Assembly (NCBI GenBank): GCA_020161975.1
Contig: JAIUNP010000001.1
Location: 48,663 to 112,662, forward strand
DNA from: Pseudomonadota bacterium
GTDB lineage: Bacteria > Pseudomonadota > Alphaproteobacteria > Rhizobiales > Beijerinckiaceae
Direction of reading: 5' to 3'
Length of the DNA: 64,000 nucleotides
The translations under genes were made by a program, and so were the position numbers. The notes below the pieces were generated by a model. It searched no databases. It was given only the letters and a program-made list of their open reading frames with translations, and was not told the DNA's origin. This document shows, one piece after another, positions 16,656-26,579 of the stretch (the first letter of the stretch is position 1; the number at the start of each line of letters is the position of its first letter).

Positions 16656-17073
16656 TGAGATGGCGAAGCGCCATTTCGTAACCCTCGATGCCCAACCCGG
16701 CGATCACGCCTTCGGCTCGCGTCGAGACATAGGAATGGTGGCGAAAAACCTCGCGCTTGTGGATGTTTGAGATGTGAACCTCGATCACCGGGGCCTCGAA
16801 GGCATTGAGCGCATCCAGAATGGCGACTGAGGTGTGGGTGAAGGCACCGGGATTGATGACGATGCCCGCCGCCTTGCCGCGCGCTTCATGAATCCAGTCG
16901 ATCAGCTCATATTCCCGGTTGCTCTGCGCAAAGAACAGCTGATGCCCGGCGGCGTCTGTCAGCGCCCGGCAATTGCGTTCCACATCGGCCATGGTCTCGT
17001 AGCCGTAAATTTCGGGCTGACGCTGGCCGAGAAGATTAAGGTTCGGGCCATTCAGGACGTAAAACAGGCTCAT
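16633..17073 (-). CDS. aroQ: Type II 3-dehydroquinate dehydratase (catabolic)
   Basis: A 146-residue type II dehydroquinase that interconverts 3-dehydroquinate and 3-dehydroshikimate. Visible motifs are [12 protein letters not shown] with Arg18, Tyr23 in [17 protein letters not shown], and [11 protein letters not shown] with the catalytic His. Its start overlaps the aroE stop by 4 bp, and its 3' end overlaps the convergent TetR gene. The location between quiC and aroE in a pca island points to quinate degradation (QuiB/QutE role) rather than to aromatic amino-acid synthesis, for which a second copy would be expected elsewhere. Confidence 0.93.
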   Translation of the reverse strand: MSLFYVLNGPNLNLLGQRQPEIYGYETMADVERNCRALTDAAGHQLFFAQSNREYELIDWIHEARGKAAGIVINPGAFTHTSVAILDALNAFEAPVIEVHISNIHKREVFRHHSYVSTRAEGVIAGLGIEGYEMALRHLINRLARG

Positions 17074-17939
17074 GATCGGGCCTCTTCAGCGCAAAGTTCA
17101 TTGAAATGGGCCGTCATGCGCTCGTCATCCGGCTGCTTTCCGCAGAAAAGACGAAATGCTTCGGCGGCTTGATAAACGGTCATGCCGCCGCCTTGCAGCG
17201 TTCGGCAACCCTTGTCGCGGGCCGCGGCCAGAAGTTCCGTCACGAGCGGCACGTAAACGATATCGGCCACCCAGTGACGGGACTCCAGCAGGTCGGGCGA
17301 AACGGGAATGCCGGGATGCGCGAGCATGCCAACCGGCGTTGCATTGATGAGGCCATCCGCCTTTGGCAGGGATTCCGCAGCATCGGCAACCGCAAAGGCG
17401 CGCTGTTGGCCAAAGCGTTCGTTGAGTTCTGCGGCCAGGCGCTCGGCTCGGTCCCTGTCCTGATCGAGAATATCGAGATGGCCGATGCCGAGCTTGAGCG
17501 CCGCATGGGCAACGGCAACGCCCGCGCCACCGGCACCCAGAAGCAGGGCACGGTCAAGCCTGGCACCGGGCAGGCCGCGCACGAGATTTTCGGAAAAGCC
17601 ATACCAGTCGGTGTTGTGGCCGATCCGCTTGCCATCCTTGAACACAATGGTGTTGACCGCGCCCAGCATGCGGGCGTCCTCGGAAAGATCGGTGAGGAAG
17701 GGAATAACGGCCTGCTTGAAGGGGTGGGTGATGTTCGTTCCGGCAAAACCACGCGCTTCAAGTTCGTCGAGCAGGTCGCCAAGCGCGCTGTCCGGCAGGT
17801 TGCGGGCCGTCGCATCGACCAGTTCATAGACGTAATCGAGACCGTGGGCAGCCCCCTCGCGCATGTGCAGCGGCGGCGATTTGGAGTGCTGGATGGTCCG
17901 CCCAATCAGGCCGACGCGATAGGAAGTGTGTTCTGTCAT
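17070..17939 (-). CDS. aroE: Shikimate/quinate dehydrogenase, NAD-type (AroE family)
   Basis: A 289-residue AroE-family enzyme. The substrate pocket shows HSKSPPLHM, the catalytic Lys in [10 protein letters not shown], and Asp in GHNTDWYGF. The nucleotide fold is [14 protein letters not shown]. After beta-2 it reads [14 protein letters not shown], with acidic residues where NADP-dependent AroE has the basic NRTxxR motif, so NAD is predicted. That favours a catabolic quinate/shikimate dehydrogenase (QsuD/YdiB-like). It is coupled by ATGA to aroQ. An intergenic repeat separates it from the upstream ABC importer, with which it is probably co-transcribed. Confidence 0.88.
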   Translation of the reverse strand: MTEHTSYRVGLIGRTIQHSKSPPLHMREGAAHGLDYVYELVDATARNLPDSALGDLLDELEARGFAGTNITHPFKQAVIPFLTDLSEDARMLGAVNTIVFKDGKRIGHNTDWYGFSENLVRGLPGARLDRALLLGAGGAGVAVAHAALKLGIGHLDILDQDRDRAERLAAELNERFGQQRAFAVADAAESLPKADGLINATPVGMLAHPGIPVSPDLLESRHWVADIVYVPLVTELLAAARDKGCRTLQGGGMTVYQAAEAFRLFCGKQPDDERMTAHFNELCAEEARS

Positions 17940-17973
17940 GGATCGGGACCGTTCTCGTTCGGACGGAAAACTG

Positions 17974-18036
17974 GAGCATGTCCAGCAAAAGTGCGTCAGC
18001 GGCTTTGCGTTCGGACTGCGTTAAAACAATGCTCTA
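17974..18036. repeat. Intergenic imperfect palindrome (GAGCAT...ATGCTC)
   Basis: GAGCATGTCCAGCAAAAGTG begins an element ending AAAACAATGCTCTA, with terminal inverted GAGCAT/ATGCTC and internal GTCCAG.../...CGGAC symmetry. It is related to the repeat at 6059-6110 and resembles dispersed elements of Rhizobiales genomes. It lies between the ABC ATPase gene and aroE and may set their relative expression. Confidence 0.6.
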
Positions 18037-18063
18037 AGGGGGCGGGTGAACCCGCCGCCATCT

Positions 18064-18825
18064 TCAGTGGTGGGCGAGGATTTCGCCGAGGAAGGTACGG
18101 GTGCGCTGGTGCTGCGGATTGCTGAAGAAGGTCTCCGGCGGGCCTTCCTCGATGATCTCGCCCGAGGCCATGAAAACCACGCGATCGGCGACCTGCCGGG
18201 CAAAGCCCATTTCATGCGTCACGCAGATCATCGTCATGCCGTCACGGGCAAGACCGATCATCGTGTCGAGCACTTCTTTCACCATTTCCGGATCGAGAGC
18301 CGATGTCGGCTCGTCGAACAGCATGGCTTTCGGTTCCATGCACAGCGCACGGGCAATCGCCGCGCGCTGCTGCTGTCCACCGGAAAGCTGGGCCGGGTAT
18401 TTGTCGGCCTGATCGAGGATGCGCACGCGCTCAAGATATTTGCGCGCCGTTGCTTCCGCCTCGGCCTTGGAAACACCCTTCACCCGCATGGGGGCAAGGG
18501 TGCAGTTTTCCATGATGGTCTTGTGCGGAAAGAGGTTGAAGCTCTGGAACACCATGCCCACCTCGCGCCGCACCGCATCAATGCTGCGGCTGGAGTCGGA
18601 AAGCGTGGTGCCTTCCACCGTGATATTTCCCTCTTGGGTTTCCTCCAGATGGTTGATGCAGCGGATGAGCGTCGATTTTCCCGAACCCGACGGCCCGCAA
18701 AGAACGATCTTCTCGCCCTTTTTGACCGTCAGGTTGATGTTTTTGAGTGCATGATAGGCTCCATACCACTTTCCGACCCCTTCGAGGGCGATCAGCGGAA
18801 CCTGTGCGGCGGCGGATTGCGGCAT
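18064..18825 (-). CDS. Polar-amino-acid-type ABC transporter ATP-binding protein (GlnQ family)
   Basis: A 253-residue ATPase with Walker [10 protein letters not shown], signature [15 protein letters not shown], Walker [15 protein letters not shown] and a GlnQ/HisP-like length. It lies 16 bp after the binding protein. It completes a four-gene importer (two permeases, binding protein, ATPase) directly upstream of aroE-aroQ. Given the context, the cargo could be quinate, shikimate or another small polar acid. Amino-acid transport remains the family default. Confidence 0.9.
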   Translation of the reverse strand: MPQSAAAQVPLIALEGVGKWYGAYHALKNINLTVKKGEKIVLCGPSGSGKSTLIRCINHLEETQEGNITVEGTTLSDSSRSIDAVRREVGMVFQSFNLFPHKTIMENCTLAPMRVKGVSKAEAEATARKYLERVRILDQADKYPAQLSGGQQQRAAIARALCMEPKAMLFDEPTSALDPEMVKEVLDTMIGLARDGMTMICVTHEMGFARQVADRVVFMASGEIIEEGPPETFFSNPQHQRTRTFLGEILAHH

Positions 18826-18841
18826 GGGAGCCTCCGTTTGC

Positions 18842-19678
18842 TTACTTCACGGTGAAGGGGATGTCGGGCAGAGCGTCCGGGAAGGACGGAACATCGCGCT
18901 TCATCCACTTGGCGTAGATTTTGGCGAGCGTGCCATCGGCCTTGATCTTGTCGATGAAGCTGTTGATCGCCTCGTTCCAGTCCTTCTCGCCCGGACGCGT
19001 TCCCGCACCGTTATAGAGGGTGACGAGGTCGAACTTGGTCTCGTACTTGTCAGCGGCTGCGGCGTTCAGACGATCACCGTAGAACTGGTTGCCGCCGACG
19101 GCTTCCACCTGTCCGGCGATCAGCGCCTGAATGTTGGCGGCGTCATCATCAAAGCGCAGGATATTGGCCTTGGAACCGGCACCGGCCGTAATGGCAGTAT
19201 CCATGGCGCTCGACTTCGGTACGCCGACGGACATGCCCGTCAGGTCATCGAAACCGGCGATCTTCTTGTCCTTGGGGCCATAGACCGACAGGACGTTGCC
19301 GGCATAGGGCTTCGAATACTGGATCGTCTTGGCGCGCTCTGCGGTCATGCCCATGGTGGCAAACAGAACATCGACCTTTCCGGTCACAAGGGCAGGGATG
19401 CGGTTGGCAACGGCGAGCGGCGTAAACTCGACCTGAAGGCCCAGATGTTCGGCGAAGGCCTTGCCGATATCGGCATCGAGGCCGTCCTGAACGCCGGTGG
19501 AATTCACAAAGCCCCAGGGCGCGTTGTCGCCCTGAATGCCGATCACGACCTTGCCCTTTGCCTTGGCATCGGCAAGCGATGCAGCCGAAGCATCGGCGGG
19601 GGTCAGAAACGGAAAGGCGGCGGTGGCTGCCACGAGGGCGAGCAGGGTGCGACGCCCGATCTTGAGGTTGGTTTTCAT
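18842..19678 (-). CDS. Periplasmic binding protein of the polar-amino-acid-type ABC importer
   Basis: A 278-residue SBP_bac_3 protein. The N-terminus [20 protein letters not shown] carries a twin-arginine-like GRRTLL, and a cleavage site follows in the Ala-rich stretch. The mature part has [20 protein letters not shown], a [15 protein letters not shown] motif typical of the family, and [20 protein letters not shown]. The mature protein should be periplasmic. The ligand is unknown, and the aroE/aroQ neighbourhood argues for a hydroaromatic acid. Confidence 0.87.
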   Translation of the reverse strand: MKTNLKIGRRTLLALVAATAAFPFLTPADASAASLADAKAKGKVVIGIQGDNAPWGFVNSTGVQDGLDADIGKAFAEHLGLQVEFTPLAVANRIPALVTGKVDVLFATMGMTAERAKTIQYSKPYAGNVLSVYGPKDKKIAGFDDLTGMSVGVPKSSAMDTAITAGAGSKANILRFDDDAANIQALIAGQVEAVGGNQFYGDRLNAAAADKYETKFDLVTLYNGAGTRPGEKDWNEAINSFIDKIKADGTLAKIYAKWMKRDVPSFPDALPDIPFTVK

Positions 19679-19741
19679 CTTTTGCTCCTCCTTACAAAGC
19701 TGATGAAGTTTGCATTCCAGGTTTTGATGCGGTGCCTGTCC

Positions 19742-20392
19742 TCAGCGGGATGCGGTGGACAGACGCCTTTCAACGCGGGCGCCCCAAAGCGAAAGCGGCC
19801 AGCAGATCAGGAAATAGATGACGCCGACGAGGGCGAAGACGGTGAGCGGGCGAAACGTCTGGTTCGAGACGATCTGTCCGGCGCGTGACAATTCCACAAA
19901 GCCGACAATGGCTGCGAGCGACGTGCCCTTGATGAGCTGCACGAGAAAGCCAATCGTGGCCGGAAGCGAAATCTTGAAGGCTTGCGGCAGGATGACGTCC
20001 TTCATCATCGAGACGTAATGCAGGCCGAGGGCCTTGGCGGCTTCGGTCTGTCCCTTCGGCACCGCCTGGATGCCGCCGCGCCAGATTTCGCCGAGAAAGG
20101 CACTGGCATGCAACGTGAAGGCAATGGCAACAGCCACCCAGGCGTCCACGTTGAAGCCCATCAGCGCCACGCCGTAATAGACGACGAAAAGCTGCATCAG
20201 GAGCGGCGTGCCCTGAAAGACGGCGATGTAACCGGTTGTCGTGCGGCGGACGAGATCGTTCTGTGCCGTGCGGGTGAGCGCAACGATGAGGCCGAACAGG
20301 CCGCCGCCGATGAAGCCGACCAGTGTGAGCGCGAGGGTCCATTTCAGGCCCTGCATCAGGAAGAAAAGTTCGTTGGGGCCGATGCTTGCCAT
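19742..20392 (-). CDS. Polar-amino-acid-type ABC permease (second)
   Basis: A 216-residue HisM/GlnP-type permease with about five hydrophobic segments. The EAA loop is GRGG-like in form (IWRGGIQAVPKGQTEAAKAL, GLHYVSMMKDVILPQA). It starts 10 bp after the first permease gene ends. Together the two would form the heterodimeric channel. Confidence 0.88.
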   Translation of the reverse strand: MASIGPNELFFLMQGLKWTLALTLVGFIGGGLFGLIVALTRTAQNDLVRRTTTGYIAVFQGTPLLMQLFVVYYGVALMGFNVDAWVAVAIAFTLHASAFLGEIWRGGIQAVPKGQTEAAKALGLHYVSMMKDVILPQAFKISLPATIGFLVQLIKGTSLAAIVGFVELSRAGQIVSNQTFRPLTVFALVGVIYFLICWPLSLWGARVERRLSTASR

Positions 20393-20402
20393 GGTCTTCT
20401 CC

Positions 20403-21071
20403 TCACTTGACCGGATAGTTGAAAGAAAAGCGGGAGATGAGCGCGAAAATGCCCATCATCAGCGAGGAAATGATCAAGTAGAGGATCGTGATCGAGAAAT
20501 AGACCTCGAACGAACGGAACGTATCCGCCTCGATCTTCTGCGCGACCGATGTCAACTCATAAGCGGCAATCGAAGTGCAGACCGAGGTCGTCAGGGTCAG
20601 CATGACGAACTGGCTGGTGAGCGACGGATAGACGGTGCGAAGCGCCGGCTTCAGGATGATGTGGCGGAAGATCTGCGCCCTGTGCAGTCCAAGTGCAAGC
20701 CCCGCCTCCACCTGGCCTTTCGGAATGGCATCAACGCCACCGCGAATGATTTCAATAGCATAGGCTCCGCCATTCAGACCCAAAGCGATGATGGCGGTCA
20801 CGGTCGGGTTCAGCCGAAGGCCAAGCTGCGGCAGAGCGAAGAAGATAAAGAAGATTTGCACCAGAAAAGGCGTGTTGCGGATCAGTTCGACAAAGCCGAT
20901 CACCAGCCCGCGCAGGAGGCGAAAGCGCGAGCGCCGCGCGATGACACCCAAGACGCCGATGACCGTCGCCAGCGACATGCCAGCCAGTGAAAGGCCGATC
21001 GTCGCAAGGCAGGCGAGCAAAAGCTCGGGCAGTCGTGCGACGACCACCGAGAAATCGAGACTGTAAGACAT
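20403..21071 (-). CDS. Polar-amino-acid-type ABC permease (first)
   Basis: A 222-residue HisM/GlnP-type permease. The EAA loop reads IIRGGVDAIPKGQVEAGLAL and GLHRAQIFRHIILKPA, and about five membrane segments are visible. It is the first gene of the operon. A -35/-10 pair at 21307-21336 on the same strand lies upstream. Confidence 0.88.
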   Translation of the reverse strand: MSYSLDFSVVVARLPELLLACLATIGLSLAGMSLATVIGVLGVIARRSRFRLLRGLVIGFVELIRNTPFLVQIFFIFFALPQLGLRLNPTVTAIIALGLNGGAYAIEIIRGGVDAIPKGQVEAGLALGLHRAQIFRHIILKPALRTVYPSLTSQFVMLTLTTSVCTSIAAYELTSVAQKIEADTFRSFEVYFSITILYLIISSLMMGIFALISRFSFNYPVK

Positions 21072-21519
21072 TGTTCCTCCGGACCCGTTCTGCGGGCCTC
21101 GACAGACCTTGCCTTGCGGCTTGCTGCTGAACCGGATGGTTCCCCGGCATGCCCGGCATCTTGCAGGGCACCGCCTTCAGCAATCCGACAGGACCGGCCT
21201 GCACACCTCCTCGCGAAATCCAGTGGACTTCGACATCACTCCCTTGGTTCGTCGGGGCTTTGTGGAATGCGTCTCCTCAGTGCATCCGTCCCTCTGACCA
21301 TGATTGTTTGTACCAGTTAGTTCATTTTAATGTCAAGTCTGTTGGGTGGCGAAAAACAGGCCGGAATGCACATTTTTGATGAAATTCAAAAACCGAAAAA
21401 CAATGTAAAATCAATATGTAATTAAACGCACGAAGCCCCTTTTGGTTCAACGGCGCTCACCCCGCGAAGAGGCTGCGCGGGGTAATCATATCGCTCGGTA
21501 AGAGGGCGTTATTCCCTCT
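21072..21519. other. Gene-free region between the ABC importer and pcaB
   Basis: About 450 bp without a supportable gene. The 21300-21430 part is A+T-rich and holds the likely promoter of the importer operon. The 21450-21520 part holds two hairpins at the pcaB 3' end. Short frames in 21109-21380 lack ribosome sites and family resemblance. Confidence 0.6.
21307..21336 (-). promoter_or_regulatory. Predicted promoter of the polar ABC importer operon
   Basis: On the minus strand TTGACA (21331-21336) is followed after 18 bp by TACAAA (21307-21312). This is the best sigma-70-like pair in the 450-bp gap and lies about 235 bp upstream of the first permease start, which implies a long leader. Confidence 0.4.
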
Positions 21520-21520
21520 T
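21460..21520. terminator. Two stem-loops at the pcaB 3' end
   Basis: AAGAGGG (21500-21506)/CCCTCTT (21514-21520) abuts the pcaB stop. CCCCGCG (21460-21466)/CGCGGGG (21476-21482) follows in the direction of transcription. Neither has a clear U-run, so they may protect the message or act as weak terminators. Confidence 0.45.
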
Positions 21521-22578
21521 CAGGTCTTTTCGCCACCCAGTTTTGCAATGCGCGTCGTCAGGGTGAGTGCGGTCTGAAGCGCCACGCCTGTCGCCAGCAC
21601 CATCTGCGGCAGCATCAGCCATTCCAGCATCCAGGCCGCGCCGGAACGCTCCTGTTCATGAACCAGCGCGTGGTGAAGCCCGGCCAGTTGCGAGGCATTG
21701 AAGCGGGCAAGCGTCACCAGAACTTCGGCCGCCACCGGATTCTGCTTGTGCGGCATGGCGGAAGAACCGCCGCCACCTGTCAGGTGGATGGCTGTACCGG
21801 ATTGCGCCATCAGCGCCACATCTTGACCGAACTTGCCAAGGCTTCCGGTCACGAGCGACAGCAATGCGGCAAACTCGGCCAGTCCGTCGCGCTGGCTGTG
21901 CCATTGCGGACGGTCAACGAGGTCAAGCCTGCGGGCAAGAGCGGCCCGGACAGCCGGACCCTTGTCGCCGAATTTCTCGAGCGTTCCCGCCGCGCCGCCA
22001 AATTGTATGGCAAAACCCGTCTGCGCGAAGGCAGCGAAACGCTCGGTTGCACGTTCGAGCGGCGCTTTCCAACTGGCGATACGCTCGCTTGCGGTGATCG
22101 GGATCGCCGCCTGCATGCGGGTGTAACCCATCATCGGGTTCTGGCCATCGCGCGCTTCGAGGCCGGAAAGGCCCGCGACCACAGTCGCGAGCCGTGCCGT
22201 AAGAATGTTCGTGGCCGCCTTCAGGCGCAGCATCAGGCTCGTGTCGATGACATCCTGACTGGTGGCCCCGAAGTGAACCTTTTCCGCCGCCTCTCCGACC
22301 GTCCGGCGCAATTGCCGCACAAACTCGGGAATGACCACGCCATCCTTGGAAACGCCCTCAGCCAGAAGCGCCACGTCCGGGGCGAACCCGGCCAGTTGCG
22401 CGACGATAGCCTCGGCCAGTTGCGGAGCGATGACGCCGCATTCGGCTTCGGCTTCGGCAAGCGCCGTCTCAAACCGCAGCATGGCAGCAATGTCTGCCTC
22501 GGCGGAAAAAAAGGCGGCGATATCCGGGTCTGCGAACAGACCCGAAAGGAAGGGATGGTCGAAGGCGGAAAGGCCCAT
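21520..22578 (-). CDS. pcaB: 3-carboxy-cis,cis-muconate cycloisomerase
   Basis: A 352-residue member of the fumarase/aspartase superfamily that closes 3-carboxymuconate to 4-carboxymuconolactone. The family signature is GGGGSSAMPHKQNPVAAEV, and HFGATSQDVIDTSLMLRLK is the substrate region. The start at 22578 follows GAGGACATC. At 352 residues it is shorter than the ~450 of many PcaB proteins and matches the short rhizobial form. It is the last gene of pcaDCHGB, 7 bp after pcaG. Confidence 0.93.
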   Translation of the reverse strand: MGLSAFDHPFLSGLFADPDIAAFFSAEADIAAMLRFETALAEAEAECGVIAPQLAEAIVAQLAGFAPDVALLAEGVSKDGVVIPEFVRQLRRTVGEAAEKVHFGATSQDVIDTSLMLRLKAATNILTARLATVVAGLSGLEARDGQNPMMGYTRMQAAIPITASERIASWKAPLERATERFAAFAQTGFAIQFGGAAGTLEKFGDKGPAVRAALARRLDLVDRPQWHSQRDGLAEFAALLSLVTGSLGKFGQDVALMAQSGTAIHLTGGGGSSAMPHKQNPVAAEVLVTLARFNASQLAGLHHALVHEQERSGAAWMLEWLMLPQMVLATGVALQTALTLTTRIAKLGGEKT

Positions 22579-22585
22579 GATGTCC

Positions 22586-23206
22586 TCAGATGTCGAAGAA
22601 CACCGTCTCGCCATCGCCCTGCAGGCGGATGTCGAAACGATAGGTGTTGTCGCCTTCCTTCGTCGCAATCAGCGTCGGAATGCGGTTCTTGTGCTCGATG
22701 CGTGCGAGGACCGGATCTTCGCCATTCGCCTGTTCCTCTTCGGGGAAGTACATGCGCGTGTGAAGGCCGATATTGATGCCGCGCGCCACGACCCAGAAGG
22801 TGACGTGCGGGGCCATCCAGCGACCGTCCTTGAAGGGCGCTCGACCCGGCTTGATCGTCTCGAAAACGAATTCGCCGGTGTCCATGTCGCCGGGCGAACG
22901 TCCCCAGCCGAGGAAATTCGGATCGGCTGCGCCGCGTGTTTCGCTCGGGCTGTTGTAGAAGCCTGCGTCATCGGCCTGCCAGATTTCCACCAGCGCGTCC
23001 TTCAGCGGATTGCCGCCGCCGTCATAGACGGTGCCGCGAATGGTGATGCGGGTGCCGCGCGTCTGGTCGTTATAGAGCGCGCCGGAGCCGAGGTCCTTGT
23101 CGAAAATGCCATGGATGCCGACGAAGTTCGGCGTGCAGCCAATGTGAACGTAAGGACCTGCCGTCTGCGAGGCGCTTTCCTTGAGGTAGCCAAGTGGTTG
23201 AACCAT
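22586..23206 (-). CDS. pcaG: Protocatechuate 3,4-dioxygenase alpha subunit
   Basis: A 206-residue intradiol dioxygenase subunit with TAGPYVHIGCTPNF near the N-terminus, KDALVEIWQADDAG in the core, and the family end RFDIRLQGDGETVFFDI. The alpha chain lacks the iron ligands and forms the active site jointly with PcaH. It starts one base after the pcaH stop, so the subunits are made together. Confidence 0.95.
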   Translation of the reverse strand: MVQPLGYLKESASQTAGPYVHIGCTPNFVGIHGIFDKDLGSGALYNDQTRGTRITIRGTVYDGGGNPLKDALVEIWQADDAGFYNSPSETRGAADPNFLGWGRSPGDMDTGEFVFETIKPGRAPFKDGRWMAPHVTFWVVARGINIGLHTRMYFPEEEQANGEDPVLARIEHKNRIPTLIATKEGDNTYRFDIRLQGDGETVFFDI

Positions 23207-23207
23207 G

Positions 23208-24364
<1,157 letters not shown>

Positions 24365-24368
24365 ATAC

Positions 24369-25166
24369 TCAGTGCTCCGGCAGGGATGAAAGGAAGGCGA
24401 CAACTGTTTGGGCGTAGGCGACGGGCTGCTCAACGCAAGGAATGTGGCCGCAGGCGGCGATTTCGGCAAAACGGCTGCCGGGGATGAGCGCCGCCAGAGA
24501 TTTCACGAGGTCCGGCGGCGTCGAGCCGTCCTGATCGCCGACCACGCAAAGGGTCGGAACACGGATGCGTGTCGTTGTCTCGGTGTAGTCAGCATCGCGA
24601 ATGGCCGCGCAGGTTCCACAATAGCCATCGACCGGCTGTCGGGCGAGCATTACACGGCAACCGGCATAAAGCGCATTGTCATCCGTACGGAAAGCGGGCG
24701 TGAACCAGCGCTCCGTGATGGGGTCGATCATGCCGGAAAGGCCGTTTGCGCTGATGGTTCCAATACGGGCGTTCCACATATCGGGCGTGCCGATCTTGTG
24801 CGCCGTATTGGAAAGAACGAGTCCGTGCACCCGGTGCGCATGGCGGGCACAGAGGTCTTGCGCAATCAACCCACCCACGGAAAGCCCCCAGATGACAGCT
24901 TTTTCAACGCCAAGATGGTCGAGCAGCGCGATGAGATCATCCGCATGGGTTTCGATCGAGTATGGCGTTTCACCCATGCCGGAAAGGCCGTGGCCACGCT
25001 TGTCGTGCAGCACATAGGCGTAGGCGTTGCCCAGTTCCGCCATCACCGCATCCCAGATGCGGAAATCCGTGCCCAGCGAGTTCACGAAGGCGATGACGGG
25101 CTTGCCCGTTCCCAGTCCTTCGGCGCGGTAATGGATCGCGGCATCGCCAACGGTCAGAAAATGCAT
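24369..25166 (-). CDS. pcaD: 3-oxoadipate enol-lactonase
   Basis: A 265-residue alpha/beta hydrolase that opens the enol-lactone to beta-ketoadipate. The nucleophile elbow is WGLSVGGLIAQ (Ser). The acid lies in VVGDQDGSTPPD and the base His in CGHIPCVEQP. The start at 25166 follows AAGAGGAGACCACC. It is the first gene of pcaDCHGB and is divergent from pcaQ, the arrangement known from Sinorhizobium and Agrobacterium. Confidence 0.94.
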   Translation of the reverse strand: MHFLTVGDAAIHYRAEGLGTGKPVIAFVNSLGTDFRIWDAVMAELGNAYAYVLHDKRGHGLSGMGETPYSIETHADDLIALLDHLGVEKAVIWGLSVGGLIAQDLCARHAHRVHGLVLSNTAHKIGTPDMWNARIGTISANGLSGMIDPITERWFTPAFRTDDNALYAGCRVMLARQPVDGYCGTCAAIRDADYTETTTRIRVPTLCVVGDQDGSTPPDLVKSLAALIPGSRFAEIAACGHIPCVEQPVAYAQTVVAFLSSLPEH

Positions 25167-25237
25167 GGTGGTCTCCTCTTGCCAAGGATATTGCATCGAG
25201 GCTTTGGTTAAGTAAAATGACATTTAGTGCGATATAA

Positions 25238-25253
25238 ATAACCGGTGAGTTAT
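25238..25253. promoter_or_regulatory. Candidate PcaQ operator
   Basis: ATAAC-CGGTGA-GTTAT is a perfect LysR-type dyad with T-N11-A form in the pcaD/pcaQ divergent region. It resembles the ATAACC-containing PcaQ site known from Sinorhizobium. It touches the pcaQ start codon, which suggests autorepression. A GGTTAA half-site lies at 25206-25211. Confidence 0.55.
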
Positions 25254-26184
25254 GGTTCTGCCCATCGATCCGCGGATCAAGTTCCGCCATCTGCAAGCCT
25301 TCATGGAAGTTGCGCGCCAGAAAAGCGTGAACCGGGCGGCAGAGCTTCTGCATATCAGCCAGCCCGCGGTGACGAAGACAATCCGCGAACTGGAAGACAT
25401 CCTCGCTGTTGCGTTGCTTGAGCGCGATGGCCGCGGTATCCGCCTCACAAGCCATGGAGAGGTCTTCATGCGCTATGCCGGCGCGACGCTGACAGCGCTG
25501 CGCCAAGCCGTTGATTCCGTTGCCAAGGAAAGCGCCCGCACCGGGCCGCCAGTGCGTGTCGGAGCCTTGCCGACGGTGTCCGCCCGCATTATGCCACACG
25601 CCATTTCGCGCTTTCTGGCCGAGGGCACGGGCAGCCCCGTTAAGGTCGTGACGGGGGAAAATGCCGTTCTTCTCGAACAGTTGCGGATGGGCGATCTTGA
25701 TCTCGTCGTCGGGCGTCTGGCGGCCCCTGAGAAAATGACCGGCCTTTCATTTGAGCACCTCTATTCAGAGCGTGTGTTGTTGACTGTGAGGGCCGGGCAT
25801 CCGCTTTTGGAACCGGGCATCAACGTGTTCGAACGGCTGGGTGAGTTCCCGGTGCTGATGCCGACGCGCAATTCGGTGATCCGCCCGATCGTTGAGCAGT
25901 TCCTGATTGCCCACGGCATTCCCGCGCCGGTTACGCAGATCGAAACGGTTTCCGATGCCTTCGGGCGTGCCTTCCTGCGCATGAGTGATGCGGTTTGGAT
26001 TATTTCCGAGGGCGTTGTGGCCGGAGATATCGCCGATGGCAGGCTGGTCGCCTTGCCGATCGCGACGCAGGAGACGCGCGGACCGGTGGGGCTGACGGTG
26101 CGCGCCGACTCGGTGCCATCACTGCCCTTGACGCTGCTGACACAGGCGATTCGGGCTGAGGCGGAGGCGGTTGCTTGCGGATAG
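25252..26184 (+). CDS. pcaQ: LysR-family activator of the pca operon
   Basis: A 310-residue LysR regulator. The N-terminal helix-turn-helix (KFRHLQAFMEVARQKSVNRA, HISQPAVTKTIRELE) opens like PcaQ of Rhizobiales. The effector-binding domain follows from about residue 95. It is divergent from pcaD with about 85 bp between. PcaQ activates pcaDCHGB in response to beta-carboxy-cis,cis-muconate and gamma-carboxymuconolactone (known for Agrobacterium). The ATG at 25252 overlaps the proposed operator and has only a weak GGTGAG upstream. Confidence 0.93.
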   Translation: MVLPIDPRIKFRHLQAFMEVARQKSVNRAAELLHISQPAVTKTIRELEDILAVALLERDGRGIRLTSHGEVFMRYAGATLTALRQAVDSVAKESARTGPPVRVGALPTVSARIMPHAISRFLAEGTGSPVKVVTGENAVLLEQLRMGDLDLVVGRLAAPEKMTGLSFEHLYSERVLLTVRAGHPLLEPGINVFERLGEFPVLMPTRNSVIRPIVEQFLIAHGIPAPVTQIETVSDAFGRAFLRMSDAVWIISEGVVAGDIADGRLVALPIATQETRGPVGLTVRADSVPSLPLTLLTQAIRAEAEAVACG

Positions 26185-26197
26185 AGGCGATATCCAT

Positions 26198-26235
26198 ATA
26201 CTCCCCCAAGTATATTGACATACCCCATGGAGTAT
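26198..26235 (+). promoter_or_regulatory. frm promoter with two FrmR-type operators
   Basis: Two 16-bp sites, ATACTCCCCCAAGTAT (26198-26213) and ATACCCCATGGAGTAT (26220-26235), begin 22 bp apart, two helical turns. TTGACA (26215-26220) and TTAAGT (26238-26243) form a promoter with a 17-bp spacer, so the second site lies between -35 and -10. C-tract sites flanked by AT dyads are typical of CsoR/RcnR/FrmR repressors. Confidence 0.75.
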
Positions 26236-26263
26236 CATTAAGTTCGACCGTGAAGAGGAAACC

Positions 26264-26548
26264 ATGCCCCATTCTCCGGAAGACAAGAAGCGTGCACAGG
26301 TCCGCCTGAGACGGATCAAGGGCCAGGCCGAGGCGCTGGAACGCGCCGTGGCGGCGGGTACCGAGTGCAGCCTGCTTTTGCAGCAGATTGCCGCCCTTCG
26401 CGGGGCCGTGGGCGGATTGATGGCCGAAGTGCTGGAAATCCATCTGCGCGAAACGCTGGGAAGCCGGGCCGGGCAGGTCATTCCTCACGATGAAATCGAC
26501 GGTGATCTGGATGCCGTCATGAAAATTCTGCGCACCTATCTGAAATAG
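26264..26548 (+). CDS. frmR: Formaldehyde-responsive repressor, CsoR/RcnR family
   Basis: A 94-residue all-helical repressor. Pro2 and Cys35, the pair that formaldehyde cross-links in E. coli FrmR, are both present ([19 protein letters not shown]). His60 of the family is in LEIHLRE. The [15 protein letters not shown] segment is the DNA-binding helix. It precedes frmA by 31 bp, and two operators lie on its own promoter. Metal-sensing relatives carry extra His or Cys residues that are not seen here. Confidence 0.9.
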   Translation: MPHSPEDKKRAQVRLRRIKGQAEALERAVAAGTECSLLLQQIAALRGAVGGLMAEVLEIHLRETLGSRAGQVIPHDEIDGDLDAVMKILRTYLK

Positions 26549-26579
26549 GGCTGCAGCCAAAACCCGAGGAGACAGAACC

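Noticed and set aside
18064..21071. Assigning the polar ABC importer to a specific amino acid
   Set aside because: Family motifs do not fix the ligand, and the operon context points elsewhere, so no gene symbols were given.
21109..21380. Short plus-strand frames between the ABC operon and pcaB
   Set aside because: No ribosome sites, overlapping in three frames, and no similarity to known small proteins.
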